The notes under the pieces are model-generated. The model saw nothing but the letters and a program-made list of their open reading frames with translations, ran no database searches and had not been told where the DNA came from. Positions 53,660-61,806 of a stretch of 64,000 bases of DNA are shown piece after piece. The stretch's first letter is position 1. Each line of letters begins with the position of its first letter. Origin of the DNA: Phycisphaerae bacterium (lineage in GTDB: Bacteria; Planctomycetota; Phycisphaerae; Phycisphaerales; SM1A02). The position numbers and the translations under genes are program-made. The stretch spans positions 186,001 to 250,000 of the forward strand of contig PBAY01000039.1 of assembly GCA_002717655.1 (NCBI GenBank). The letters run 5' to 3'.

Positions 53660-54819
53660 CCACGGATCCCAGCATGGACATGCGACGTATTCAGATTTCA
53701 TTGCCTGCAACGGGTGAGGAGGAGTGCGATTCTGTACGTGAGTCGATTCTCAGTGGCTGGGTCACGCAAGGCCCGAAAGTCGCCGCCTTTGAAAAAGCAT
53801 TTGCCGAAATGCATGGCGTACCTCACGCGCTGGCGGTCACCAGTTGCACGACGGGTCTGCATCTTGCGCTGGCTGGATTGGGCATTGGCCCTGGTGATGA
53901 AGTCATTGTTCCGGCCTTTACCTGGATTGCTACAGCCAATGTGGTGCTCTACTGCGGCGCCACGCCGGTATTCGTGGATGTCGATCCTGCGACCAACAAC
54001 ATCGATGTCGAGGATGTTGCTCGCAAGTTGACGGATCGCACACGAGCCGTGATTCCAGTGCATCTCTTTGGATTGTGTGCTGACATGGATGGGCTTCGCG
54101 AAGTGGTTCCCTCAGGCGTCTTCATTCTGGAGGATGCAGCCTGTGCAGCAGGTGCCTCCTATAAAGGCACATCTGCTGGCGCGCTTGGTGACGTTGCTGC
54201 ATTTTCATTTCACCCTCGCAAGTCGATTACCACTGGTGAGGGAGGCATGATCACCACCCGTGATGCAGATCTTGCTGATCGCATGGAGAAGATGCGGAAT
54301 CATGGTGCGGAAATTTCCGAGGAACAGCGTCACCATGGTCCGAGTCCATGGAGACTTCCGGATTTCAATCTCCTTGGTTACAACTATCGAATGACGGATC
54401 TTCAGGGCGCGATAGGCCTGGTGCAGCTTGGAAAGCTCGAGCAGTTCATTGCCGAGCGACAGGCCGGTGCCGAAGCCTACTGTGAAGCATTCGTGGATCT
54501 TCCATGGCTCCGAATGCCGGTGATGCCTACGGAAGGTCGCCATGCCTGGCAGGCCTTTGTCACCTGGGTCGATCCCGAACAGGCTCCCATGTCCCGAAAT
54601 GAAATGATGTCGAAGTTGAATGAGCGGGGCGTGGCGACCCGTCCCGGGACACATGCGGTTCACGAACTCGGGTATTACCGGGAACGCTATGGCCTCAAGC
54701 CACAGGATTTCCCAAACGCGTGTGCTTGTGCAGCAAACACCATGGCGATTCCACTTCACAACCGAATGGATGATTCAGACTACGCCCATGTGATCGAGGC
54801 GATCCGGAGCCTGAGCTGA
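53656..54819 (+). CDS. DegT/DnrJ/EryC1 sugar aminotransferase, WbpE-like
   Basis: A 387-residue PLP-dependent enzyme. Its features are SGWVTQGPKVAAFEKAFAEM, VIVPAFTWIATANVVLYCGA, EDAACAAGASYKG and SFHPRKSITTGEGGM, in which Lys binds PLP, then NYRMTDLQGAIGLVQL. WbpE-type enzymes aminate C3 of the 3-keto sugar made by the WbpB-like protein, so the three genes match one pathway. ATG 53656 overlaps the previous stop (ATGA); the longer frame lies inside the epimerase gene. asnB overlaps its stop by 1 bp (TGATG). Confidence 0.93.
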   Translation: MTTDPSMDMRRIQISLPATGEEECDSVRESILSGWVTQGPKVAAFEKAFAEMHGVPHALAVTSCTTGLHLALAGLGIGPGDEVIVPAFTWIATANVVLYCGATPVFVDVDPATNNIDVEDVARKLTDRTRAVIPVHLFGLCADMDGLREVVPSGVFILEDAACAAGASYKGTSAGALGDVAAFSFHPRKSITTGEGGMITTRDADLADRMEKMRNHGAEISEEQRHHGPSPWRLPDFNLLGYNYRMTDLQGAIGLVQLGKLEQFIAERQAGAEAYCEAFVDLPWLRMPVMPTEGRHAWQAFVTWVDPEQAPMSRNEMMSKLNERGVATRPGTHAVHELGYYRERYGLKPQDFPNACACAANTMAIPLHNRMDDSDYAHVIEAIRSLS

Positions 54820-56696
54820 TGTGTGGTATTGCCGGCATCTTCAATCTCAGTGGATCGCCGGCGGATCCTGAGGTCCTTCGGAAGATGGCTGATGTCATCG
54901 CGCATCGCGGCCCTGATGGCGAGGGGTTTCATGTTGAAGGGATGATCGGTCTGGGCCATCGCCGTCTGGCGATCATTGATCTTTCCGAGGCAGGCAAACA
55001 GCCAATGTTGACGGCTGACGAACAGCTTGCTCTTGTCTACAACGGTGAAATCTACAACTTTCAGGAGTTGCGGGCGGAGTTGGAGAGTCGGGGTCATCAG
55101 TTCAGATCTCGAACGGACTCTGAGGTCGTGCTTCAGGCCTGGCAGGAGTGGGGTCCGGAATGTGTTCATCGCTTCAATGGCATGTTCGCCTTTGCGATAT
55201 GGGATAAACGGAATCAATCTCTTTATCTGGTTCGGGATCGTTATGGGATCAAACCGCTCTATTGGGCGAGATGGGGCTCCACGTTCCTGTTTGGTTCAGA
55301 GCAGAAGGCGATTCTCCAGCACCCAGATGCGCGCCGGGAAGTTGATCCAGAAGCGATGCTGGAATACTTCACGTTTCAGAACATCTTCACGGATCGCACG
55401 TTGTTGAAGAATGTCCGGCTGCTTCCTCCAGGCACCATTGCCAGGATTTCACCGGGGTCTGACAAGGATCCTGAACTGACCAGATATTGGGACTATGACT
55501 TCAGAGAACCAGAGAACCCTGTGGACCCGCGTGAATATCGTGAAGAGCTAGATCGACTCATCAAGCAGGCGGTTTCTCGTCAACTGGTGAGTGATGTCGA
55601 GCTTGGTTCCTATCTGTCTGGAGGAATGGACTCAGGCACACTTACCGCGCTGGCTTCCAGAGAACTGCCCTATATCAAGACGTTTACCTGTGGATTTGAT
55701 CTGAGCTCAGCTTCAGGGATCGAGATGTCTTTCGATGAACGGGTGAAGGCCGAAGCGATGTCGGCTGTCTACAAGACGGAGCACTATGAAATGGTGCTCA
55801 AGGCGGGAGACATGGAACGCGCCATGCCCACGCTCGCGTATCACCTCGAGGAGCCTCGAGTTGGTCAGAGCTATCCCAATTACTACGCCTCGAAACTTGC
55901 CAGCAAGTTCGTCAAGGTTGTCCTGAGCGGTGCGGGTGGCGACGAATTGTTCGGCGGTTATCCCTGGCGGTATTACCGAGCAGTCCGTTGCGATGGGTTT
56001 GAAGACTACATCGATCAATACTATGTCTACTGGCAACGCCTGATTGACAATACGAATATCAAAAAAGTGTTTGCGCCCATCTGGAGTCAGGTCGATCACG
56101 TATGGACCCGGGACATCTTTCGGGACGTCTTCGAGCAGCGTGACATCGAGCTCGAACGGCCAGAGGACTTCATCAATCACTCGCTGTATTTCGAAGCCAA
56201 GACATTTCTACACGGTCTTCTGGTCGTCGAAGACAAGCTGAGCATGTCACATGGCCTGGAATCTCGCGTCCCATTTCTGGACAACGATCTGGTTGACTTC
56301 GCGATGTCCTGTCCAGTCGGGCTCAAGCTGAACAATCTTGATTCCGTGTTGAAATTCGATGAGAACACCACGGGTAACAAGACGGTGGCGTATTTCCAGA
56401 AGACCAATGACGGAAAGCAGATCCTGCGAGATGTCATGAGAAGCTACATCCCTGAGCATATTGTCGATGCAGTCAAGCAGGGTTTCTCAGCTCCTGATGG
56501 AAGCTGGTTCAAAGGTGAGAGCATTGACTATGTTCGAAACACCTTGATGGAAGGAGATCCATTCATCTATCAATTCATGGATCGGGATTCAGTCACTGAA
56601 CTGGTGGATGATCATCTCCAGGGTCACCAGAATCGAAGATTGTTCATCTGGTCGCTCTTGAATGTCGAGCAATGGATGGCGCAGACCCTTGTCTAG
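54819..56696 (+). CDS. asnB: Asparagine synthase (glutamine-hydrolysing) family amidotransferase
   Basis: A 625-residue two-domain enzyme. The N-terminal glutaminase begins MCGIAGIFNLSG with catalytic Cys2 and includes LAIIDLSEAGKQPM and YNGEIYNFQELRAEL. The C-terminal ATP pyrophosphatase domain has the PP-loop SYLSGGMDSGTLTAL and LSGAGGDELFGGYPWR. In a polysaccharide cluster such enzymes (WbpS type) often amidate the carboxyl of a uronic acid rather than aspartate. That role is inferred from context; cellular asparagine synthesis is the alternative. It is translationally coupled to the aminotransferase. Confidence 0.92.
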   Translation: MCGIAGIFNLSGSPADPEVLRKMADVIAHRGPDGEGFHVEGMIGLGHRRLAIIDLSEAGKQPMLTADEQLALVYNGEIYNFQELRAELESRGHQFRSRTDSEVVLQAWQEWGPECVHRFNGMFAFAIWDKRNQSLYLVRDRYGIKPLYWARWGSTFLFGSEQKAILQHPDARREVDPEAMLEYFTFQNIFTDRTLLKNVRLLPPGTIARISPGSDKDPELTRYWDYDFREPENPVDPREYREELDRLIKQAVSRQLVSDVELGSYLSGGMDSGTLTALASRELPYIKTFTCGFDLSSASGIEMSFDERVKAEAMSAVYKTEHYEMVLKAGDMERAMPTLAYHLEEPRVGQSYPNYYASKLASKFVKVVLSGAGGDELFGGYPWRYYRAVRCDGFEDYIDQYYVYWQRLIDNTNIKKVFAPIWSQVDHVWTRDIFRDVFEQRDIELERPEDFINHSLYFEAKTFLHGLLVVEDKLSMSHGLESRVPFLDNDLVDFAMSCPVGLKLNNLDSVLKFDENTTGNKTVAYFQKTNDGKQILRDVMRSYIPEHIVDAVKQGFSAPDGSWFKGESIDYVRNTLMEGDPFIYQFMDRDSVTELVDDHLQGHQNRRLFIWSLLNVEQWMAQTLV

Positions 56697-56714
56697 TGCT
56701 GTTGTGAATCCTGC

Positions 56715-57794
56715 ATGAATATCACGATCCACGAACTCGACGCCTCTCTTGAAGAACGCTATTCCCAGTTTCTGCTGGGGCATGAATCGACCTTGCTTTA
56801 TCACTCCCTGAGATACCGGGATCTGCTTCGATCTTTCATTCCATCTTCTGTTGAACATTATCTGGTTGCGATGGAGGGTGATCGCATCGTTGGCGTCATG
56901 CCGACCTTCGTCATGCCAGGCACATCAGGCAGCCTTGTGAATTCACTTCCTTTCTATGGGAGTCATGGCGGGCTGGTGCTGGATGATGCACACGCTGAGG
57001 TGGCCAGAGGCCTGCTGCTTCGGGCATTCCAGCAGCTTTGTGAAGACCATGATGCCATTACCGGGACGGTCGTATTGAATCCGCTTGATGAATCAGCTTC
57101 TGCGATCAGAGAAGAGTTTGTTCATCACTTTGAAGATGTGCGAACAGGCCAACTCACTCCGCTTGGAAGTTGCATCAACGCTGAGGATCCTGAGGCGGCA
57201 GTCATGAACCTGCTTCATGGCAAGACAAGGAATGCGCTGCGCAAGGGTTTGAAATGTGAGTTCGAGGCCCGAAAGGACCATCAAGAGGATGCCATGGCAT
57301 CCTTGCATGAACTTCATCAGGCCAACATGGAATCAATTGGTGGCCAGGCGAAGCCTCTTGCTTTCTTCGAGCTGGTGGAATCCACCTTCCAATATGGCCA
57401 GGATTACGAGGTCTATCGAGCGGAGCGGAATGGGAAGGTGGCAGCAGCAATGCTGGTCTTCTATTTCAATCAAACGGTCGAATATTTCACGCCTGCAATC
57501 CGTGAGGAAGACCGCAGTGATCAGCCGCTGAGTGTCCTGATTCTTCAGGCGATGATCGATGCAGCTGAAAGAAGGATGCAATGGTGGAACTGGGGCGGCA
57601 CATGGGCCTCCCAGGAGGGTGTTCACAGGTTCAAGTCTCGCTGGGGTGCGGTTGATCGGGAGTATCATTATCTCATTCACTCCCGAGTCTCCAGAGATGA
57701 GCTGGCAGCGATGCATGAAGCAGGTACCTTTGCTGAATATCCGTACTTCTATGCCTTCCCGTATTCTATCTTGACGGAGTCGGGCGATGGCTGA
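56715..57794 (+). CDS. FemAB/BioF2-like GNAT acyltransferase
   Basis: A 359-residue protein of the FemAB-like (BioF2) GNAT superfamily. Early residues LLYHSLRYRDLLRSF, central GKTRNALRKGLKCEFEARK and C-terminal MQWWNWGGTWASQEGVHRFK match the usual N-acyltransferase pattern in exopolysaccharide clusters (PEP-CTERM/XrtA-associated type). It probably transfers an aminoacyl or acyl group to an amino sugar or lipid carrier; this is inference. It starts 18 bp after asnB and its end overlaps the sulfotransferase gene by 8 bp. Confidence 0.82.
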   Translation: MNITIHELDASLEERYSQFLLGHESTLLYHSLRYRDLLRSFIPSSVEHYLVAMEGDRIVGVMPTFVMPGTSGSLVNSLPFYGSHGGLVLDDAHAEVARGLLLRAFQQLCEDHDAITGTVVLNPLDESASAIREEFVHHFEDVRTGQLTPLGSCINAEDPEAAVMNLLHGKTRNALRKGLKCEFEARKDHQEDAMASLHELHQANMESIGGQAKPLAFFELVESTFQYGQDYEVYRAERNGKVAAAMLVFYFNQTVEYFTPAIREEDRSDQPLSVLILQAMIDAAERRMQWWNWGGTWASQEGVHRFKSRWGAVDREYHYLIHSRVSRDELAAMHEAGTFAEYPYFYAFPYSILTESGDG

Positions 57795-58746
57795 ATCAGA
57801 ATCTTCTCATCCCAGCGAACCTGATCAGAGTTATCTGAGATTCTCATCCATGGATGAAGCCGATCGGCTGAAGCCATTTCGAAAGGATGTCGATGATGAG
57901 CAGTTCCTCGAACGACTGAACAGGGCTTTGATCGAGTTGGATCGTTCCGAGCAGCCAAAGGAGGGCAGATCATTTTCTCCATTGCTGATTGCTGGAGTTC
58001 CACGATCGGGAACAACAGTTATCTCACAGTTGCTTGCTGCCAGATATGAACTTGGGTACGTCTCGAATTTGATGGCCAGATTTCATCTGGCTCCAGTTGT
58101 CGGCGCGCGTCTGCAGGAGATGCTGCTGGGTGACCAGATATCACGAACCCGAGAATTCAGAAGTGTTCATGGGGTGACATCCCATATCCATGAGCCACAT
58201 GAATTTGGTTATTTCTGGAGTCGACATCTTGGTGTCGAGGGGTCAGCTCATGAGCCTTCGGCAGGATTCGAGCTCAAGTCGGATGCCTATGTGAGTCTGG
58301 CGGAGGAACTTGATCGCATTGGCCAGGCGTTTGCAAGGCCATGGATGGCCAAGAATATCCTGGCTTGTTTCCATGCTTCCCAACTGGCGAAACATACGAA
58401 CTGTTTCTTTGTTCACATTGTTCGTGATCGCAGTGCGACGGTTGATTCCATACTTCGAGTACGCAGAGAACGACTCGGCTCGGAAGAATCCTGGTGGAGT
58501 TTGCGGCCGGCTGGATTCGAGGCACTCGCTTCCGAGCCTCCGAGAAAGCAGGTTGAATGGCAATGCCAGAGGATTCAGGAATCTCTGGAGGAAGGGCTGT
58601 CGGCACATCCCGGCCGCAGCATCACCTGCAGGTTGGAAGATCTTTGCAACAATCCGGAAGAGGAACTGGCGAAGATCATGGCGGCCTATGAGGATGCTGC
58701 TGGCACCACGGTTGCGGTCAAGGGCGAAGCCATCAAATCAGTCTGA
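57787..58746 (+). CDS. Sulfotransferase
   Basis: A 319-residue PAPS-dependent sulfotransferase. The 5'-phosphosulfate loop is LLIAGVPRSGTTVISQLLAA, and FVHIVRDRSATVDSILRVRR corresponds to the 3'-phosphate site (RDxxxxxxS). There is no TPR part, unlike the other sulfotransferase of this window. It overlaps the preceding acyltransferase gene by 8 bp and is followed by a glycosyltransferase, so the likely acceptor is the polysaccharide. No PAPS synthesis genes are present in the window. Confidence 0.88.
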   Translation: MAESESSHPSEPDQSYLRFSSMDEADRLKPFRKDVDDEQFLERLNRALIELDRSEQPKEGRSFSPLLIAGVPRSGTTVISQLLAARYELGYVSNLMARFHLAPVVGARLQEMLLGDQISRTREFRSVHGVTSHIHEPHEFGYFWSRHLGVEGSAHEPSAGFELKSDAYVSLAEELDRIGQAFARPWMAKNILACFHASQLAKHTNCFFVHIVRDRSATVDSILRVRRERLGSEESWWSLRPAGFEALASEPPRKQVEWQCQRIQESLEEGLSAHPGRSITCRLEDLCNNPEEELAKIMAAYEDAAGTTVAVKGEAIKSV

Positions 58747-58785
58747 CACACTCCATTGTGAAATGATTCCGGGAAATCTCTGCTC

Positions 58786-59973
58786 ATGAAAATCGGCTTC
58801 ATCGGCAACATGAACAACAACCATTTTTCAATGGTTCGTTATCTGCATGATCTGGGATTGGATGCCGAACTTCTGCTGCTTGACAATGAACTGAAACACT
58901 TTCATCCCTCTGCGGATTCCTTTGATCTTGACTACCGTCGCTACACGACGGAGCTGAACTGGGGTCATCGGAATCGTTTTCGATTTGTTTCCCCAGAACA
59001 GATCCGTTCGGATCTGGATCGGTTCGACTTTCTGATCGGAACGGGCCTTGCCGCTGCGCATTGCAGCAAGGCCGGTCGTCGACTTGACATCTTCAAGGTC
59101 TACGGCGGCGATCTGCTCTTTGAGACCAGGTATCGATTGAGCCGTCAGCACGTTCACAACTTGCCGGTTTCCTGGCACCAGCGCAGAGGACTTCGTCAGG
59201 CAACCTATCTCGATGTTGGAAAACAGAATCCCAAATATGAGTCCACGGTTTCGAAGTACACCACGCCTGAGAAAAGGCTCTACATGCCCTTGCCGATGGT
59301 CTATGCCCCTGCATATTCAACTGAGGCGTTGCTCAAGGACAAGGACCAGAACCAATGGTCCGGGGCCTTTGATGAGATCCGGGACTCCTGTGACTTCATG
59401 GCAATCAGTCATTCACGTCATTATTGGAGATGCCCCAAGGATCATGTCGCCTACAAAGGTACGGATCGCCTGCTCCAGGGCTGGAAGCAATTCGTCCAAC
59501 AGGAACATGGCACGCGTTGCAGATTGGTCTTGATGGAATACGGCAAAGACGTGCGTGAGACAGTGGAATTGGTGGAGGAACTGGGCATCGAAGACAGCAT
59601 TGCGTGGCTGCCCATGATGGAACGTAAGGAAATCATGTACGGACTGAGTGTGGCGGATGTATCGCTTGGAACTTTTTCGAATCTGAGTTGGCTCATGGGC
59701 GGTGTATATTTCGAAGCACTGGTCGCGGGTATTCCTCTCGTGACATACCGCGAAGATGAGCTCTATGCCTCGAGCCATGAACACCTGTACCCAATTGAGA
59801 AAGCCCTGTTGCCGGATGAGATCCAGCAGGCGCTTTCGACGCTTTTGAATGATCCTGAACATGCTCGTGATCTAGCAAGGAAAGGTCAGTCTTGGTATTC
59901 TGAATGTGTTGTAAAGCCCAAGCTTGATGAATATCAAAGGTGCATATCGGAAGCGGATAATGCGCACCGTTAA
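58786..59973 (+). CDS. Glycosyltransferase, GT4-like
   Basis: A 395-residue protein with a two-lobed Rossmann-like pattern. The start MKIGFIGNMNNNHFSMVRYL resembles nucleotide-sugar transferases, and GLAAAHCSKAGRRLDIFKVYGG and the C-terminal GVYFEALVAGIPLVTYREDE resemble the GT4 acceptor and EX7E-type regions, in variant form. The family match is weaker than for the two GT4 genes at the right end. It sits 39 bp after the sulfotransferase gene with no good ribosome site and may be part of the same operon. Confidence 0.75.
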   Translation: MKIGFIGNMNNNHFSMVRYLHDLGLDAELLLLDNELKHFHPSADSFDLDYRRYTTELNWGHRNRFRFVSPEQIRSDLDRFDFLIGTGLAAAHCSKAGRRLDIFKVYGGDLLFETRYRLSRQHVHNLPVSWHQRRGLRQATYLDVGKQNPKYESTVSKYTTPEKRLYMPLPMVYAPAYSTEALLKDKDQNQWSGAFDEIRDSCDFMAISHSRHYWRCPKDHVAYKGTDRLLQGWKQFVQQEHGTRCRLVLMEYGKDVRETVELVEELGIEDSIAWLPMMERKEIMYGLSVADVSLGTFSNLSWLMGGVYFEALVAGIPLVTYREDELYASSHEHLYPIEKALLPDEIQQALSTLLNDPEHARDLARKGQSWYSECVVKPKLDEYQRCISEADNAHR

Positions 59974-59980
59974 GAACTGC

Positions 59981-59986
59981 TAATCT
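59981..59986 (+). promoter_or_regulatory. Start-proximal -10 box of methyltransferase gene
   Basis: TAATCT ends 10 nt before ATG 59997; no Shine-Dalgarno. Confidence 0.35.
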
Positions 59987-59996
59987 GATCATTCCT

Positions 59997-60758
59997 ATGA
60001 AAAATGATGCATACAACAAGGCGATTACGAAGTTCGGTCCATATATGGATCCAAACACGAGAAGTTTTTGCGAACGCGTCTACGCCTCTGACCAGTCTGT
60101 CTATGAAAGTCGTCTGAAAGCGATTGGCTTTAATGGCCTCGAGCATGTTTTGGATGCGGGATGTGGTGTTGGCCAATGGACCAGCGTGCTGGCAGAATTG
60201 AATACTTCTGTATCTGCCTTTGACATTGATGGTTTGAGGCTTGCATTTCTCGATTCAGTATTGAGTGCTGATGACAAGCAGGCAGATCTGCGATGGTCTT
60301 CGATCACATCACTTGATTATGAAGACCAGTCATTCGACGCGATATTTTCCTATGGTGTCATATTCATCAGTGATTGGAAAAAGGCACTTGAGGAATTCCA
60401 TCGTGTTCTGAAGCCTGGTGGAAGGCTCTACTTCACGATCAATGAAATTGGCTGGTACCTGCATCTCTGGAACAACGCGCCCAACAAGGAGTCAACTTAT
60501 GACCCTCGTCAGGTTGCGGCAGAGGCATTCACTAAGACGATTGAATATGAAAATCGTCCTGAAATGGTCAAGCCTGGTTCGAAGATCATCGGATCGCAGG
60601 AATGCACGGTTGAACTGGAAAGACTGGGATTCACCAATATCCAGTCCGGGCCCGAAGGGACACTCTCGGTCGTGGATATCGAGGGAGTCAGGAGTTTCTA
60701 TCCACCGACGTACGAAGGGCTTCCAGGCATTCGCGAGTTTCTCTGCGTTCGACCGTAG
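59997..60758 (+). CDS. Class I SAM-dependent methyltransferase
   Basis: A 253-residue methyltransferase. Motif I is VLDAGCGVGQWTSVLAE, with the acidic residue after it in SAFDIDGLRLAFL. FDAIFSYGVIFISDWKKALE and FHRVLKPGGRLYFTINEIGW are the usual post-motifs of methyltransferase domain 11/25 proteins. Likely O-methylation of a sugar in the polysaccharide, as suggested by context. The base composition here is visibly more AT-rich than neighbours. Convergent with the deacetylase-like gene, 6 bp apart. Confidence 0.87.
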   Translation: MKNDAYNKAITKFGPYMDPNTRSFCERVYASDQSVYESRLKAIGFNGLEHVLDAGCGVGQWTSVLAELNTSVSAFDIDGLRLAFLDSVLSADDKQADLRWSSITSLDYEDQSFDAIFSYGVIFISDWKKALEEFHRVLKPGGRLYFTINEIGWYLHLWNNAPNKESTYDPRQVAAEAFTKTIEYENRPEMVKPGSKIIGSQECTVELERLGFTNIQSGPEGTLSVVDIEGVRSFYPPTYEGLPGIREFLCVRP

Positions 60759-60764
60759 CCCGCT

Positions 60765-61535
60765 CTACTTCACGAGAGTTCGCAGGAACTGCTCGGCTCC
60801 TGAGTCGGCTGTGCTGCGTTCTTTCCACAGTGCTCCCGGATCGTTGTGTATTGGGCGGGTAGATTCATAATCATCAATCCGATTCGTGTTGATGAACAGA
60901 TGAATTGGATGGAAGTTGAGAACTTTCATGCCAGTTCGGCTGGCAATCTCATCCGGCGCAAGCGATTGCATCGGATTGTCCGGATCTCGACTCTGTGCAG
61001 CGTGCATGTCACCCCAGATGAAAGGTAATGAGACAATTCCTGAGATGACTTCCCATGGCTGTACCGTCAATGCTGTGGATGAGGCAGGGATGAAACTATT
61101 GCTCTCGCGCGCAATGCCGTATTTCTTGAATGCGGCAAGTATTCTCGAACTGTGTACCAGTGAATGGCTTCGTGCAGATGTCGCTTCGGGAACGATCTGC
61201 ATCATCCGTTCAATGACCTCATCGACATTTCTTCCTTTGCTTTCATTGCATTCGAGCAGGAAGTTGAAATTGGGATGAATTCCCAGCTCGAAGTTCGGAT
61301 TCGATCGGATCCGATCAAGCAGAGGTGTTTCATGTGTTGCGAACCAGGTGGCTTGAACCTCCAGTTCCTCCAGCAAGTTGATGCTGTGCTCCAGCACATC
61401 ATCATGTGCCCAATCAATATCGAGCGTCAGGAAAACTTTGTTTGACCAGGTTTCAGGACACTGCAGTTGGATATCAAGCAGCTTTCCGGTGTCCAACATC
61501 AAACGGTTCTCCATTGGTGTTTCAAGCCGAAGCAT
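60765..61535 (-). CDS. Polysaccharide deacetylase-like protein (NodB-type fold)
   Basis: A 256-residue protein. VFLTLDIDWAHDDVLEHSIN carries the Asp-Asp metal-site motif, LGIHPNFNFLL a metal His, and SARSHSLVHSSRI the HSxxH-like motif, matching carbohydrate esterase 4-like/WbmS-type proteins of surface polysaccharide loci. Deacetylation of an amino sugar is likely, but the variant motifs leave activity open. The ATG at 61535 sits inside a TATGCT box; the in-frame ATG at 61514 is the alternative start and would place that box 16 nt upstream. It is the only minus-strand gene in the right part of the cluster. Confidence 0.75.
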   Translation of the reverse strand: MLRLETPMENRLMLDTGKLLDIQLQCPETWSNKVFLTLDIDWAHDDVLEHSINLLEELEVQATWFATHETPLLDRIRSNPNFELGIHPNFNFLLECNESKGRNVDEVIERMMQIVPEATSARSHSLVHSSRILAAFKKYGIARESNSFIPASSTALTVQPWEVISGIVSLPFIWGDMHAAQSRDPDNPMQSLAPDEIASRTGMKVLNFHPIHLFINTNRIDDYESTRPIHNDPGALWKERSTADSGAEQFLRTLVK

Positions 61536-61806
61536 AGGGAGGGGTGGAGGAGTGACTGATGCATTCCTTTCAGACTCATACTAGTTGTATCAACAACAAC
61601 CTTCCATTGCGAGGCTGGGATGATCGAGTCCTGAATTTCGATCAGATATTGAATATCAGGTGATCGGCCAACTTCAGAGCGTCGCAACTGTTTGATTTGA
61701 TGAGCATCGATACAATAGAAGGCGTGATCAAGAGCCAGACCGGGCGTCTTTGCCAGTATGAAATGTATTGTTTATCGATGATTTATTCATTGGGTTGCAT
61801 CAGATC
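61536..61806. other. AT-rich spacer between deacetylase-like and glycosyltransferase genes
   Basis: A 271-bp divergent intergenic region, visibly AT-rich (for example TTGTTTATCGATGATTTATT). No convincing gene. It must hold the promoters of both flanking genes; none could be chosen with confidence. Confidence 0.4.

Noticed and set aside
61499-61687. 62-codon minus-strand frame in the AT-rich spacer
   Set aside because: Overlaps the deacetylase-like start, has no ribosome site or recognisable motif.
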